This document shows positions 11,053 through 22,897 of a DNA stretch of 64,000 bases, piece after piece (positions within the stretch are counted from its first letter, which is position 1; each line of letters opens with the position of its first letter). The stretch is from Apodospora peruviana. Taxonomy: Eukaryota > Ascomycota > Sordariomycetes > Sordariales > Lasiosphaeriaceae. The notes under the pieces are model-generated. The model searched no databases, had not been told where the DNA came from, and saw nothing but the letters and a program-made list of their open reading frames with translations. Position numbers and translations under genes: made by a program. The stretch is taken from positions 2,294,001 to 2,358,000 of the forward strand of contig JAUEDM010000001.1 in NCBI GenBank assembly GCA_033439685.1, written 5' to 3'.

Positions 11053-11897
11053 AAGGGGTCGAGAAGGAAAACCCGAAAAAGAAAATAGTTAGATAAAAAA
11101 ACATACAGCACCAGGGATTCGCTGGTCGTCACCGACCCAACTACTAGTCTGGCGATTAGTGGCTTATCTATGGGAGAGCGAACGGGATCCCGAGCTTTCC
11201 ACTATCTATGGCCGTATGTACCTGTTCATAGTGGAGTTTGAGGTTTATATTATTGAGTTTGGGGAGGAGACGCCAAGAAAACCAGAAACTGAGGTACCTA
11301 CCGGTAGGTACCTACCTAGCTTAGAAGGATAATTGACAGGCGACCGCGGTTAAATGTCGGGCCTTGTCGAGCGGGCCTCCCGCCACTCCACTCTTCGGTG
11401 TTTGTCAGTCGGCATCTGCTGAGGTGATCAGTGGATTGTGGTACCGAGGTTCACAAGCAAAAACACGCCGTCTCCCTCATCCCCCAACCCAAGCCATGCC
11501 GAACGTTCAAGTTGGACCCGCCCGACCTGATTTCTCCACATTACAGTCTATATTGTACAACTTCAACACCTTTAATCAGCAATTCGACACGACTGCCACG
11601 ACAAACACGACCGTTCGAACACCAGACCTGGCGTAAGTAATAGCAAAGCGGGTTCAATTCGACGAGCGCGACGAACCGATCTCCGACGACCCGTTCCGCT
11701 TGTTGTGACGCAAAAGGCGAGGCGGTTTGCCGCAACCGGCCACCGGGCACCGACCCGTCAGACCTCCACCATTCGCGCAACGGTAGCCTTTACCCGGCCG
11801 GCATTTCACCGTCGCGAACACATCGTTGCCGTTAGGTTTCCCGCAGTACCAACGGGAGGAGGAAGGGGCGGAGGAGGATTTCAGAGACCAAAAGAAA
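11053..11897. other. Intergenic spacer, PEX13 leader
   Basis: No supported gene. Bases 11291-11322 hold a dense palindromic block (GAGGTACCTACCGGTAGG and TACCTACCTAGC). Frames between 11364 and 11950 have no recognisable protein features and overlap the PEX13 leader. Confidence 0.4.
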
Positions 11898-13375
11898 ATG
11901 GCATCACCTCCAAAGCCGTGGGAGCGTCCAGGCGCAACGCCTGCCACATCCGGTGCGTCATTTCAACCCCGGCATTCCCACCGCCAGCGTACGTACTAAT
12001 GTATTGACTTGTGTATCACAGCAACCCTCGCGCCCTCAGCAGCTGTTCCAGGAAACTCTGCACTCCCGTCGACGTTATCTAATACCGACACATCTTCCAC
12101 ATCCCCCGCGATACCCGCAAGGCCTGTATCGCTAACCACCGCTGTCAATCAGAACGCCGCCGCCTATAGCAGACCCTTAGGCGCAAGTCCTTATGGAGGC
12201 TACGGCTCAGCGTACTCGACGCCTTACTCCTCGCCCTACTCGCGAATGGGCGGCTACGGAGGCTACGGGGGCGCCATGGGTGGCGGCATGTACGGTACCA
12301 TGGGTGGTTACGGGGGAATGTATGGCGGCGGCGGCGGCATGTACGGCGGGATACCCGGCGGCATGGGCATGCCGGGCGACCCCAACAACCCAGAAAGCCT
12401 GACGAACCGTTTCAACATGAGCACTCAGGCGACCTTCCAGATGCTCGAAGGAATCGTGGGTGCCTTTGGCGGCTTTGCTCAGATGCTGGAGAGCACCTAT
12501 ATGGCGACGCACTCGAGTTTCTTTGGTAAGTGATCTCTCCCTCCGCCGCTTTTGGCATTGAAAATTCAAGGTACCGATCTAACTGATGTGTCCCGTCAGC
12601 CATGGTTGCCGTGGCCGAGCAGTTTGGAAATCTCCGCAATACGCTTGGATCGATATTAGGCATCTTCACATTAATGCGCTGGATCCGGACGCTAATTGCA
12701 AAGCTCACCGGCCGGCCGGCGCCCGCAGACGCCACCGCCCTAACGCCTGCCGCTTTCGCACGCTTCGAGGGGCGTCAACCTCCTGTTCCTGAGGGCAGCC
12801 CAGGCGGTCCGCCCAAACCCAGCCGCAAACCGCTCTTCTTCTTCCTCCTTGCCGCCTTCGGGCTGCCATATGTCATGGGCAAAGTGATCCGCTCGATTGC
12901 GGCCAGCGCCGAGGAGGAGGAGCGTCGTCGCCAGCTCGTGGCGCAACAGCAGAGCGTGGATCCAACCCAACTGGAATTCTGCCGAGCTCTGTACGACTTC
13001 TCACCCGCTGCCCAGGGCCAAGCTGTGGTTCAGGGCGTCGATCTCGAGGTCCGAAAGGGCGACCTTGTGGCCGTGCTGAGCAAGAGCGATCCGCTCGGTA
13101 ACCCGAGCGAGTGGTGGAAGTGCCGCGCCCGCGACGGGAGGATAGGGTACCTGCCGGCTACTTTCCTTGAGGTCCTGCGCAAGCCCGGCCAGCCGATCGC
13201 TGCTATCAAGAACACGCCGGCGAGCGAGAGCAGTAGGGCGAACTCGCTCACGAGCACGGCGAGCGCACCCGGTGCCCTGGCTGCTTCGGCCGTGGCACCT
13301 GCTACTGCTGTACCGTCGACGAAAGTGGGTGACGTTACGGCGGAGAGCTTCCAGAAGTCCCAGTTCTATTCCTAG
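11898..13375 (+). CDS. PEX13: Peroxisomal membrane protein PEX13
   Basis: Docking component of the peroxisomal matrix-protein import machinery; binds Pex5 and Pex14. Exons 11898-11952, 12022-12525 and 12600-13375 give 444 residues. The N-terminus MASPPKPWERPG is typical, followed by a low-complexity domain rich in Tyr and Gly (about 70-140), the feature now linked to the peroxisomal pore meshwork. A conserved membrane-embedded block runs from about 150 to 285 and includes a hydrophobic PLFFFLLAAFGLPYV helix at about 262-284. An SH3 domain lies at about 312-376 (ALYDFSP, EWWKCR, GYLPATFLEV). The C-terminal Ala/Ser/Thr tail is disordered. Introns are 69 and 74 nt. Identification is secure from domain order. 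Confidence 0.93.
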
Positions 13376-14753
13376 AGAGGGCAGAAGGACGAGCCACCGC
13401 TGCTAGCTATCAGAAAGAAGCAAGTATTCCCGATGCTGAATTAGTGAGGTACGAGATAATAATTGGCGGTAAAAAAATGTCCTGGTACGGACATCACCCC
13501 TGACCAGGTGCCGAAACTAATGCACCTTTCCGGCCTCGGGCAACTTTTGGGGATAAGCTCGGACGTCCGACTAAATGGATGGAGAACGGGAGCAAAACCC
13601 TCTTCTACCTTACTTAAGCTGGTGTCGTTCGCTGCTTTCTCCCGTTGGTGAGCGGTTAGGAGAGAAAATCAGGTATCACCAGACCTACGCAGCAGAATGA
13701 ACGAATGTTCATAAAAGGGGGGATGGAATCCCGACGGGTTTTGCTTCAGTGCAACAGACACACGCATACGTAGCTGTTTATTAACCTTGGAAATGGAGGA
13801 ACGCAGGGTTTTCATTGGTATTTAGTTTCTTCCATCTCACTCTTGCGGCGGTCTAGCAGCGTTGATGGGTGTTTGTTTTTTCTCATTTCTGGTGTTATAA
13901 GGCTTAGCCAGTAACGTACATACCTGATAGCGGTTTATTAGAAGGTACATTATGTACGTAGCAGCGGTTAATTGTATGTTGCACAGTCAAAATACTTTGA
14001 TTAATAACTGTTTTACGTACCTACGTCGTTGGGAGGTTTGTTCTCCATGCGCTGCTTTCTCCCTCAAGTAGAATCATTATCATCTGACGCCGGCATAGTG
14101 GCGAGCTGAACCAAGCAAGCCGTGTGATGTAAGGTGAGGTGGTAGATTGGGAAAAGTTATAGCTATTTATCTCTACCATATCAAACTATCATACTAACCA
14201 AAAGAAAAAAAAACACCACAAAACTACTGGCAACCTCGCCAAGCGCAAAAGATCCATAGCCAGCAGCTGTGGATGGGAATAAGACCAGAGAAAAAAGTAA
14301 AAGACCGAGAGAAACAAGAAGGCCCCAAGTATCTCTCCGGATATCTAAAAGGAATCGTGTGATTTTGTTAATTTTTATGGTCCTTTTTCTCGGCTATGGG
14401 CCGTCCGCGTCTCCGAGAGCACCCGACGAGGTATCTCGCCGTCAAATACCGCAGCCTCACTCCCCGCACGGCCATCAAAACTGCCGTTTCCCTGCTTATC
14501 TTGGTCTCTTCCCCTCGTGTATGTTCAGTGCGATTTATACATCCATTAAACAGACGCGGAAAAAGAAAAAGAAAAAAACCCCTCCCATCAAGTGTAGAGC
14601 GGTGCAATGCGTGCCGCGAAACCAAGGAGAAAAGAAAAAATTGGTACTTGTACATTGCGAAGGGGTCAAAAGATTTCTCTCGAAATATAACCCTCTGAAA
14701 ATCGCCTACCATTCCTTCCCGTCCCGAGACAGGGTAAATCCCAGAGAGCTGTT
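13376..14753. other. Convergent spacer between PEX13 and TFIIA
   Basis: 1.4 kb carrying the two 3' ends. It is AT-rich with repeated TACGTA/GTACGTACC-like stretches (13915-14025) and A/G-rich runs (14550-14580). Short frames at 13463-13651 and 14269-14844 are not convincing; the latter runs over the TFIIA last exon on the other strand. Confidence 0.4.
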
Positions 14754-16568
14754 CTACCACTCATACTCACCAGTAGCCTTGTGGAAGACGTATTCCTTGC
14801 CATTGACGGTCAGAACACCGTCCTTCAATGTGCACTTCCTATAGAGACACAAGGCCAGTTAGAAACCCAAGAACATACACTGGTGCATGCAAGACAGCTT
14901 ACCACTTGTTCTTGACACGTTGCACCTTGTCGTACATGCAAAGCATCATATGACCAGCGTCATCCTCTTCCTCATCCGCGTCATGATTTCCGTCGTCCGA
15001 GTCGTCGAGGTCAGAGTTGATCGCGTCTTCGTCAATCTCGTCCTCATCCTTGATATCGTCATCGGGGCCGTCGACTTGAGAGGGGCCACCGGCAGCCATG
15101 TGCTTCTTCGCGATGCTGCGGTGTCTGGTAGCCTCCGTGATTGGAAGCATCAGACCACCACCTTCCATCTGCTTGGCGCGTGCGGCGATTTGCGCATGCA
15201 GGTGGTTGTCAATCTCGACCCGACCCATTTCGACTGAGCGGCCATGAGCATCGCGTTGCATCAAGACACCTTCATAACCATCGCTCGGCCCGTCCACTTG
15301 AGCTGCTGGGAGACCGTTCTGAGGAGGGGTCCCCTGAGGCTGCAGGCGCTGCTGCATGGCGGCAGCAACTCCCTGTTTATATTGCTGCTGAGGGCTCATT
15401 TGTTGCTGGCGTTGTTGGGGGACCTGTCCGTACTGTGGCGGACCTTGCTGCTGGGCCTGTTGGACTTGCTGCTGGGCCTGCTGAGGACCTTGTTGACCCG
15501 GCTGGGAGGCAGAGGCGCTGCCGGCGTGGATGGCGTGGATAGACGCAGCTGCTCTATCGCCATATCTGGCTCCCAAGGCGGCAGCAGCACGCTGCTGTGC
15601 CATACTGCCGGGTGTTGCGCCGGCGTTGAAGGGAGGTCCCGCGGACGGGGGCTGGCTGCCATTAGCACCAGGCTCCTGCTTGATTGCGGGCTCTGCCTTG
15701 ACATATCCGGGCTCCGATTTGATGGTGACCCCATTAGAAACTTGGTGATGCCCACCGGGAAGCGAGAGAGGCTGCGCAGACGTCTGGGGGCTCAACGTTG
15801 ACTGGGTATAACTGGCAGCAGGTGCCGGCACAGACGGATGAGTAGCGGCAGGTGGGGGCGGGTGCGCGACTTGAGGAGCCGCGGCTTGTGGCGGCTCCGG
15901 CTTGGGATCCCAAGGGAACTGAGCGACGTTAAGTTGCGATAGCCCATGTTGCCAACCCTATTACAAATGTGTTAGTCCTCTGTTTACAACCTTTTACGCT
16001 GGAGCTGTGTGTTGCTGGATGCCTGGAAAATCAACTTCAAGATGGGCAAAAGGGGGGTACACGTGACGCCTAATTGGAGACCGGCCAATCGGAGGTGCGG
16101 AGAAGGCAAGAGGGGCATTTCTCAGCAGGCTCGCCCCAACTTAAAAGGAGACCCAAAAGGCACTGGGTCGCCGCACCCCCAAGCCCGCTGCTCTCCACCC
16201 CTCTCGCGTCCTGGTTCCCAGCCCTCCAGCTCCGCGCGGCCGGACACTTGTCGCCAACGAGCATCGAATGCGCATTAAACACCGACGCCGCGATGTGAAG
16301 ACTTCTTCGATGCAGCACCTGGAAGCAGAGATGCAGATTTCAAAACGACCGTTGGAAATATTGATGAAATCCAACGCAGGGAGATGGAAAACAGGGCAGA
16401 GGACGGTGCATCGAGGGAGGACAGAGATGAGATGGGTGATGGTCTCACCTTTTTCAGCTCGTCGAGAACGCTGTCATCGACTCCATTTTCCTCGAAGTCA
16501 ACGCGCACAGCGTTTATCACCTCCTGGATAATGTGATCGTAGACTTGACCCACGGCCGAGTTCGACAT
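14754..16568 (-). CDS. TOA1: Transcription initiation factor IIA large subunit
   Basis: General RNA polymerase II factor that stabilises TBP on the TATA box. Exons on the minus strand are 16568-16449, 15957-14903 and 14838-14754, giving 419 residues. The first 56 residues form the conserved four-helix-bundle part (YDHIIQEVINAVRVDFEENG, then LKKGWQHGLSQL across the splice and VAQFPWDP). A long Gln/Pro/Ala linker follows. The acidic stretch of Asp/Glu (about 350-385) precedes the conserved beta-barrel end (MLCMYDKVQRVKNKWKCTLK, ending EYEW). The start at MSNSAVGQVY matches the family. Intron 1 is 491 nt, several times longer than its neighbours; intron 2 is 64 nt. Confidence 0.95.
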
Positions 16569-17770
16569 GTTGCCGACTTTTGAGTGGTAAGAACGACGAG
16601 GTCGGGAAGGATTGCAAGCCGGGTGTACAAACACGACTGTCGACTTCTTTTTGGACTGCTGCGATGCCACTCAACTGCCACCAACCTGCCGTCGCCTAAC
16701 TTTCTACGCCCAGACTCTTGAACCTGCAGTCTCCCTTCGATGTGCGGGTGAGGTAGTGATGGCTGGTGGAGTTGACGACGTCGAGATGCGGATGCGGATG
16801 CGGATGCGGATGCAAGCTGCGGATCCTGACGAAGCCGTCCGCACTTCGACAGCGCTCGTAACCGTCGGCTTCCACGCTTCAGAATTGCTGTGCGAAAATC
16901 TCAAGTCTCGTAGTCTTGTATTTCTAGATCGTAGGGGGAGTATCTTTGGCCCTATTGCAGGGTTGCGCCACAGTTTTGGAAAGGTACTGTTTTGCTTGCG
17001 AGAGATGTATTTGGGTAAGTTTGGCGGCTGCTGCCTTTCGGCCTTTGAAGTTTCCGTTGGGGCTTAGTCAGCCAGCCGTCAAGCAGCCACAGTAAACAAG
17101 TGCGCGGTGCGGCGGTTCTGCCCGTTCAGGAAAAGTGGGGTGCAATTGAGCGACTGCGCCACGACCTTTCCAAACCCGAAACGTTAACTCAAAAACCAAC
17201 GTCTTATATTAATTGATAGTGGAAAGCTAACATTTGTGTCGTAGGCGATGATAACTGCGCCGGCGGGCATGTGTGCGTGGATGGAAGGAGCAGGACAGGA
17301 AAGCATGTTTCTGAAAATAGGAAAAATTCGAGGGGCTACACAGTACTGCGCACCAAGTCATCAAGTCCCATTTTATTAACAAGTCTTTCACATTCACTTC
17401 CCACTGCTCCTACAATTATTATACTGCAATATTGATCTGATTCACCTAGGTAATCTGATCTGTTGACTATGTGCCGGTCTCCCTGAGACCAAAATCCTGC
17501 CCAGTGTTCGTGACCAAGCAGATGCCCCTTCATCCCTGCGTTGCTTCGCAGTAAACAGCATCATTCATGACCGATCGAAGGACGAGCCCCTGAGTAACCC
17601 GCTTGCCCCAACGCCGCGCTGAAATGACGACCCCAAAATAGCAGGGAATTCCAACCCGATGACATGCCAGAAGGAGAACCGTTATACCTACCGTGGTTAA
17701 TACGTTGCATGTGTATCTTGTCTCTGACATTGATCAGTCTGCGGGGATAATCCGTCCGAGGGAACTTCCT
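16569..17770. other. Intergenic spacer, TFIIA promoter and Cdc20 3' end
   Basis: 1.2 kb without a supported gene. The first few hundred bases hold the TFIIA promoter with a hexamer repeat; the remainder presumably includes the 3' UTR of the Cdc20 gene. Frames at 16612-17067 and 17336-17730 show no coding character. Confidence 0.4.
16786..16813 (+). repeat. ATGCGG hexanucleotide tandem repeat
   Basis: Four perfect ATGCGG units plus a partial fifth (ATGC), in the TFIIA promoter about 220 bp upstream of its start codon. Confidence 0.85.
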
Positions 17771-19631
17771 CTACCGAATCGTCATCTGCTTGCTCATCTC
17801 GGCCTTGCCCGACGAGCCGGCACCACCGACACCTGCGCCAGCGCCTGCCTTCTTCTCAAAGATCTTCCAGAACTTCAAGCTCTCGTCGGCCGCTGTATCA
17901 AACAAGTTAGTAAACTGGAAGCACAAGGACTAGTCTGAATAATAACTCACCTGCTGTAGCAAGCATCTGACCGTCAGGGCTGAGGCAGCTGTGGAGGACA
18001 CGGCTCTCGTGCGCCGGGATCTCCACGTTGCGCACCAGAGTTGGGTAGCTCCAGATGCTGAGCGAGTTGGCCGGGAAGCCGCTTGAGCTGACGATCTCGC
18101 GGTAATGTGGGCTCCAGCGGAGACTGGTTACCTGCGATCCTGTGTCGATGCTGTTGACGCGTGCGCCCGAGGTCGTGTTCCAGAAATGGATGTGTTTGTC
18201 GTGCGAACCTCCTCCAGTGGCGAGAAGGTTCATGTTCCAGGGGCACCAAGCGACTGCCTTGACAGCCGCCTTGTGGTTGGTCTTTGTGAACTTGGGAACG
18301 GCCAAAGATCGAGCGTCCCAGATGGACAAAAGGTTGTCGTTTCCCCCGGTGGCGAGTTGTGCACCATCGGAGCGCCACTCGAGGCCGCAAACCTCGGAGG
18401 TGTGAGAGACAAGCTCGGCAACCTTGTGCTCCGCGATACGGACATCGTGGTTGTAGACTAGCCCGCTCCGCGCGCCCGTCGAGAGGAGATGTTTGCTCCA
18501 GCCCATGACACCAACACGAGTGTCGTGGCCAAACATGCTGCGAACCTTGACACCCTCAGCGACATCCCAAATCTGGACCTCGCCGGTGCCGAGTCCAACA
18601 CCAACATAAGCTCCGTCCCCAGACCACTTGACACTGCTGACATAAGTGTCAGGACTAGTCTCCAGAAGCGAGCTGACTGAGCCTTCGTCCGCAGACCAGA
18701 CATACACGTTGCGCTCTAAGCCGATGGCCACCTGGTTGCACGAGCTCCAGTCAAGAAGGTTGAGGTAGTAGTCATCAATAAGACCTGGGGCATCCAGCAC
18801 ACGTTCAGGAGCGGTGGCGATGCGACGACGGAACTGTGCAGCGCCTGCGCCGGCAGGCTTGAGGGGCCGGTTGTATTGTTGCCGCAAGTCAATCGGCTTG
18901 GAAGACTCTGGAGGCGCGGGCTTGAATTGAAGGATGCGCTGGTTCAAGTTGACACCGCAGGCATCCGCGAGAGAGTCTTGGTAGGCCACTGTATTGGGCG
19001 AGGGACGCGAGTATGAAGCAGGCTCTCCATCATCAAGGCTCAGTCCCTCGAGGGCGGCAATGGCATCATCTGTGGCGGAGGCAAGAACCGACGAGGCCTC
19101 GCTGTTGCCAGTTCGTGGACGCTGCTTCTCTTGAAAGTCAAGCTTACCAGAACCGACGTTGGCAATGGCGGAGCTCGCACCTCGGTTGGGAATGAAACGA
19201 TCTGCCGCATAGTTTATCGACGTCTTGGCCGCTTTTTGTCTCAGAGGTGCGGTCTTCTTCGATCTTGTGCTGGCTGGGGTCCCCCGATTGTGGAGTCCGG
19301 TACCAGTGAGGGTGAAGTCAGACACACCCAGCTCGAGGGCTTTGCGGGGTGTCGAGACACCACGAGCGATATTTGACTTGGGTGAGTTGCGGTGGGCACC
19401 TGAGGTCGATCTGGCAAGATGCGAACTGAGGTCCCGGCCGTAGACGGACTTGGACGCAGCTCGATGGCCGTCATTGGTTGGCTTGTCTGGGGTGAATGGC
19501 GAGGAGTTCAAGTTGATGGGGATCGCGCGCTGACGAGGAGAAGGCGTCAAGGGCATCCGTCCACCAGCGGTACGGGAGGAGAAAATGCCCGTGTGGGACT
19601 TTAAAGGTGTTGATACTGATGCAGTGGCCAT
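17771..19631 (-). CDS. cdc20: APC/C activator Cdc20, WD40 protein
   Basis: Substrate-recruiting activator of the anaphase-promoting complex and spindle-checkpoint target. Exons 19631-17951 and 17892-17771 give 600 residues. The start chosen is the ATG at 19631; the frame extends a little further upstream but without another ATG. The C-box is DRFIPNR (144-150). The WD40 propeller covers roughly 275-585 with LDAPGLIDDYYLNLLDW and AIGLERNVYVW, wording that separates Cdc20 from Cdh1. The protein ends in Ile-Arg, the IR tail that docks on APC3. The N-terminus has many Ser/Thr-Pro sites (TPSPRQR, SPFTPDKP) suited to CDK control. The single intron (58 nt) joins ATA to AADESLKFWKIF near the end. The kelch-BTB gene is transcribed divergently. 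Confidence 0.95.
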
Positions 19632-20533
19632 GTTTGCTTGACTGTATTGCAGTACCAAATGATGTGTGATGAGTGATGTTGGATCCGGTGTACCGGACAG
19701 AGCTCCAAGAGACTCAAGCTAATGGTTCCTGGAGGGGGTTAGTATTTGCTGTGGTTCTGTGCCCGATAGGTTGAGAGCCTCCACGAAGAGCGGCTTGAAG
19801 TCGATGGGGCGATCAGAAGGCTGCTGGCGCACGCTTGACTGATCTAATGGACTCGAAGATTTTCCTGCGTTGAAAAGGCTCTGATGAAAATTGCGTAGGT
19901 TTACGTTACTCTGTGAGAGCATGCAAGAAAAGTGGGAGTTTGGAATTGGGAATGGAGGTAAGGTAAAAACTGTTTGTGGTGAGAGAGGAAGGTGGAAGGG
20001 AGAGCAAATGGGTGCAATTGGAAGCAACCGGTTTTAAATGTTTACCTCTGCGGGAGTTGACCTGGTAACGACATGACCCTAACCCTGAGCTGCGTGGGAG
20101 GAGCACTGGCACCAGCCACCATTGCCCACCAGCCGTACGAACGAGCCACCCAATCGTGGCGGTTTGGCAAAGACCAGGGGTTGCAACACCGACGCATCGC
20201 GCTAAGCCGTTTGTGCTCTGACAAAGCCGGGGAACACGAGCGATTTCAGGGATAGTACCGGATGTTGGTTGATCACTTTCATCAACCGATCATCAACCTT
20301 ACTCAGGTACGGCAGCCAGCGACTTATACAAGGCGGCCAACATCTGAACTTCACTCTTCACTTTGGCTTTCCATCAGCCACCAAATTCTGCTGCGCCGCA
20401 ACGTCAGGTGCCTACGATGCCGAACTGATTGGAATTTCCGGCCTGCGCTTGCTGCGAGCATAGCCATACCATCGCAATCCACATCGCACCCCTCCATCCT
20501 CGTTGGCATCCATAGCCTGAGGCTGCCATAGTC
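19632..20533. promoter_or_regulatory. Divergent promoter region, Cdc20 / kelch-BTB
   Basis: A 902 bp region separates two outward-facing start codons. Frames at 19719-20112 (minus) and 20262-20531 (plus) look like leader sequence. CCAATC-like boxes are present near 20150, but no specific factor site can be assigned. Confidence 0.4.
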
Positions 20534-22897
20534 ATGGCGCAGCCGTCGACTCCTGCCGGCTCCGGCCACGGTGCATCCATCTTTGGCGGTCCCGCTCCTG
20601 CCCTACTACCCACGGCGTCGCAGCCGTCCTTTTCGTCCGTGACATCGACAACCACGCTGACGCCAGCCTCGGCAGCGTCTTCCAACAATACCTACATCAT
20701 GCCCAACTCTCCCCTGAAGAATCGAGCCCCCATGGACGGTTACCGTCCCAAGGTTACGCGTACACTCGGCCAGCGTCCCGCCTGCCTGGTCAACGCATCA
20801 GTGACTTATTGCGGTAACAACCAGATCTACGCTTTTGGCGGATTCGATCAGTATACCGACGAGGTCTACAACCATGTGCTGAGACTGGATCTCGTGAGCC
20901 ACCAATGGAACCTTGTCGACAACTACGGGGACATTCCCGGTGTTAGAATGGGTAAGCCTCCATGGTCTCGCCATCCTTCATCATTATCCGGCCCTGGACT
21001 AACACCATTCTGTCGCTCAGGCCACACGGCAACACTGTACAAAGGAGACAAGTTATTGGTATTCGGTGGAGAGAACGAACATAGGACCTATCTATCTGAC
21101 CTTATCATATTTGACCTCAAGACTGCACACTGGACCCAACCACAGGTGACGGGTCCGATTCCCAAGGGACGCGCAAGACATGCGGCCGTCCTGCATGAAG
21201 ACAAGCTTTTTATCGTTGGTGGCATCACCGGTCACGACAATTATGTTCTTGATGACATATGCTACCTTGATCTGAAGACGTACACTTGGTCGAGAGCATG
21301 GCGCTTTGTCGGGCGATTCGACCACTCGGCCTACATCTGGGGCGATCGTGTTTGGGTTTATGGAGGTCTGAGTGAAGATATGGACAAGGTCAGCGACCTC
21401 TGGTGGCTGGATCTCAAGGGGAGCCCAGCATTTGAATCGCCCCCTCATATCGGGTCTCTCGATCGCTCAGGGTTGGCGAGAAATGGCATATCTCCACGAC
21501 CAACATATCCTGCACCGCAGTCTCCTATTGTCGGCACATCTGGTTACGCTGCCAACTCTAGGACTGCACAAGTTAACCCTCCGTCATTCCACTTGAAGAC
21601 TTACGCTCCTCCGGCGCCGGGTGCCATATCAGCACTGAAATTCGTTGGTGGTCCAAATGTTCCTTCCCAGATGCAGGGTATTCATTTCCACATTTATTCG
21701 TCCGGCATGCTGCTTGACTTTGTAACACCAGCAGCCACAATTACCTCCAAGGAATGTTCGCTATCTGCCTTGGACCTAGGCGCACTCCGCTGGCAGAAGC
21801 TCGCCGAGGGGCGCGAGATATTCAAGCCAGGATACCGCTGGCACTATTGCACGATGAACGAAGATGGCACAAAAGCCTGGCTGCTGGGGTGCCCGACTGA
21901 TGCCGGGGCAATCGATCTCGGGGCTAATGGGCTCGAGGAATATCTCTCGGACATCATGGAAATTGACCTGCGTCGATACGGCTTCTTGGGAAACAATATG
22001 GGCCCTGAACCGAGGTTAGATCTGGTTCAACCGTCTTCACGCACCCGTCACGCGGAGCATCCATCCAAAGGTTTAGGAGCCGACCTAGCAAAGCTTTTCA
22101 ACCACCCACCTGAAACCGGGAGCGGTACTGATTTCATTGTCACGGCCCTCTCGCGTGACTTTGACGAAGAGGAAATCTTGGGCTCTGCACTTGTTCACAG
22201 CGCTGATCCGGTTGAGGGCAACCAGACCTGGCTGGCACCCGATGCTCCCACTTCGCCACCTATCCACGTCCATCGACTTATTCTCCAGGCCCGCTGGCCG
22301 CACTTCGCCCGTCTCTGGGCCAGCCAGATGGCTGAGTTCCACACGAAGAAGATGCATATACCTGAACCTTACAGCGTTGTAAAGGCGTTCCTATACTATC
22401 TCTACACGGACCAGATCGACCCCGGTTCCGAAGACGACAGCAACATGACCGCGGATCTATCCGATGTCGCTGGCCTCTTGGTCATGTCCAACATCTACAA
22501 TATCCCCCACCTTCGACTCCTCTGCGTCAACAGGCTTAGTAAAGAGCTAGATGTCGACCACGCCTGCATAATATGGCACTGTGCGGGTCTGGCAAATGAG
22601 GAGTGGCTTCGCAAGCGTGCGGCGGGTTTCTGCATGACACATTGGGGCCGCATTGTACGCACCCTGGGCTTCCAGCGTCTCCCCCGCATGGCACTGGTTG
22701 AGCTGTCGCAGGAGATTGACATGGAAGGACGTGTAGTCGGTGGTGACGAGCTGGACATGATTGTCGGCGGTATTGACGGCCGTTTCAGCGACGGCGGGTC
22801 CTCAGCGCTTTCGCGGAGGAAAGAGAGCATAAGTAGCAACCAAACGCAAATGCTGGAGAGCGAAGCAGACGAGGATGAGGGCATGGAAATGTCGTAA
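20534..22897 (+). CDS. Kelch-repeat and BTB domain protein, Ral2-like
   Basis: Exons 20534-20951 and 21021-22897 give 764 residues. The 69 nt intron (GTAAGC..CTCAG, branch GACTAAC) has no stop and is a multiple of three, so it can be mistaken for coding; removing it joins GVRM to GHTATLY, a normal kelch blade. Kelch repeats span about 75-270 (YAFGGF, LVFGGENEHR, FIVGGITGHDNYVLDD, WVYGGLSEDMDKV). A linker leads to a BTB/POZ domain near 520-640 (IHVHRLILQARWPHFARLW, FLYYLYTDQID) and a BACK-like helical region. This kelch-then-BTB order is that of fission yeast Ral2, needed for Ras1 activation, and of LZTR-type adaptors for Cul3 ligases. A Ras-pathway role is inference from that similarity. Confidence 0.82.
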   Translation: MAQPSTPAGSGHGASIFGGPAPALLPTASQPSFSSVTSTTTLTPASAASSNNTYIMPNSPLKNRAPMDGYRPKVTRTLGQRPACLVNASVTYCGNNQIYAFGGFDQYTDEVYNHVLRLDLVSHQWNLVDNYGDIPGVRMGKPPWSRHPSSLSGPGLTPFCRSGHTATLYKGDKLLVFGGENEHRTYLSDLIIFDLKTAHWTQPQVTGPIPKGRARHAAVLHEDKLFIVGGITGHDNYVLDDICYLDLKTYTWSRAWRFVGRFDHSAYIWGDRVWVYGGLSEDMDKVSDLWWLDLKGSPAFESPPHIGSLDRSGLARNGISPRPTYPAPQSPIVGTSGYAANSRTAQVNPPSFHLKTYAPPAPGAISALKFVGGPNVPSQMQGIHFHIYSSGMLLDFVTPAATITSKECSLSALDLGALRWQKLAEGREIFKPGYRWHYCTMNEDGTKAWLLGCPTDAGAIDLGANGLEEYLSDIMEIDLRRYGFLGNNMGPEPRLDLVQPSSRTRHAEHPSKGLGADLAKLFNHPPETGSGTDFIVTALSRDFDEEEILGSALVHSADPVEGNQTWLAPDAPTSPPIHVHRLILQARWPHFARLWASQMAEFHTKKMHIPEPYSVVKAFLYYLYTDQIDPGSEDDSNMTADLSDVAGLLVMSNIYNIPHLRLLCVNRLSKELDVDHACIIWHCAGLANEEWLRKRAAGFCMTHWGRIVRTLGFQRLPRMALVELSQEIDMEGRVVGGDELDMIVGGIDGRFSDGGSSALSRRKESISSNQTQMLESEADEDEGMEMS

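Noticed and set aside
19719..20112. Minus-strand frames between Cdc20 and the kelch-BTB gene
   Set aside because: They lie in the Cdc20 leader, are not in frame with it and have no recognisable features.
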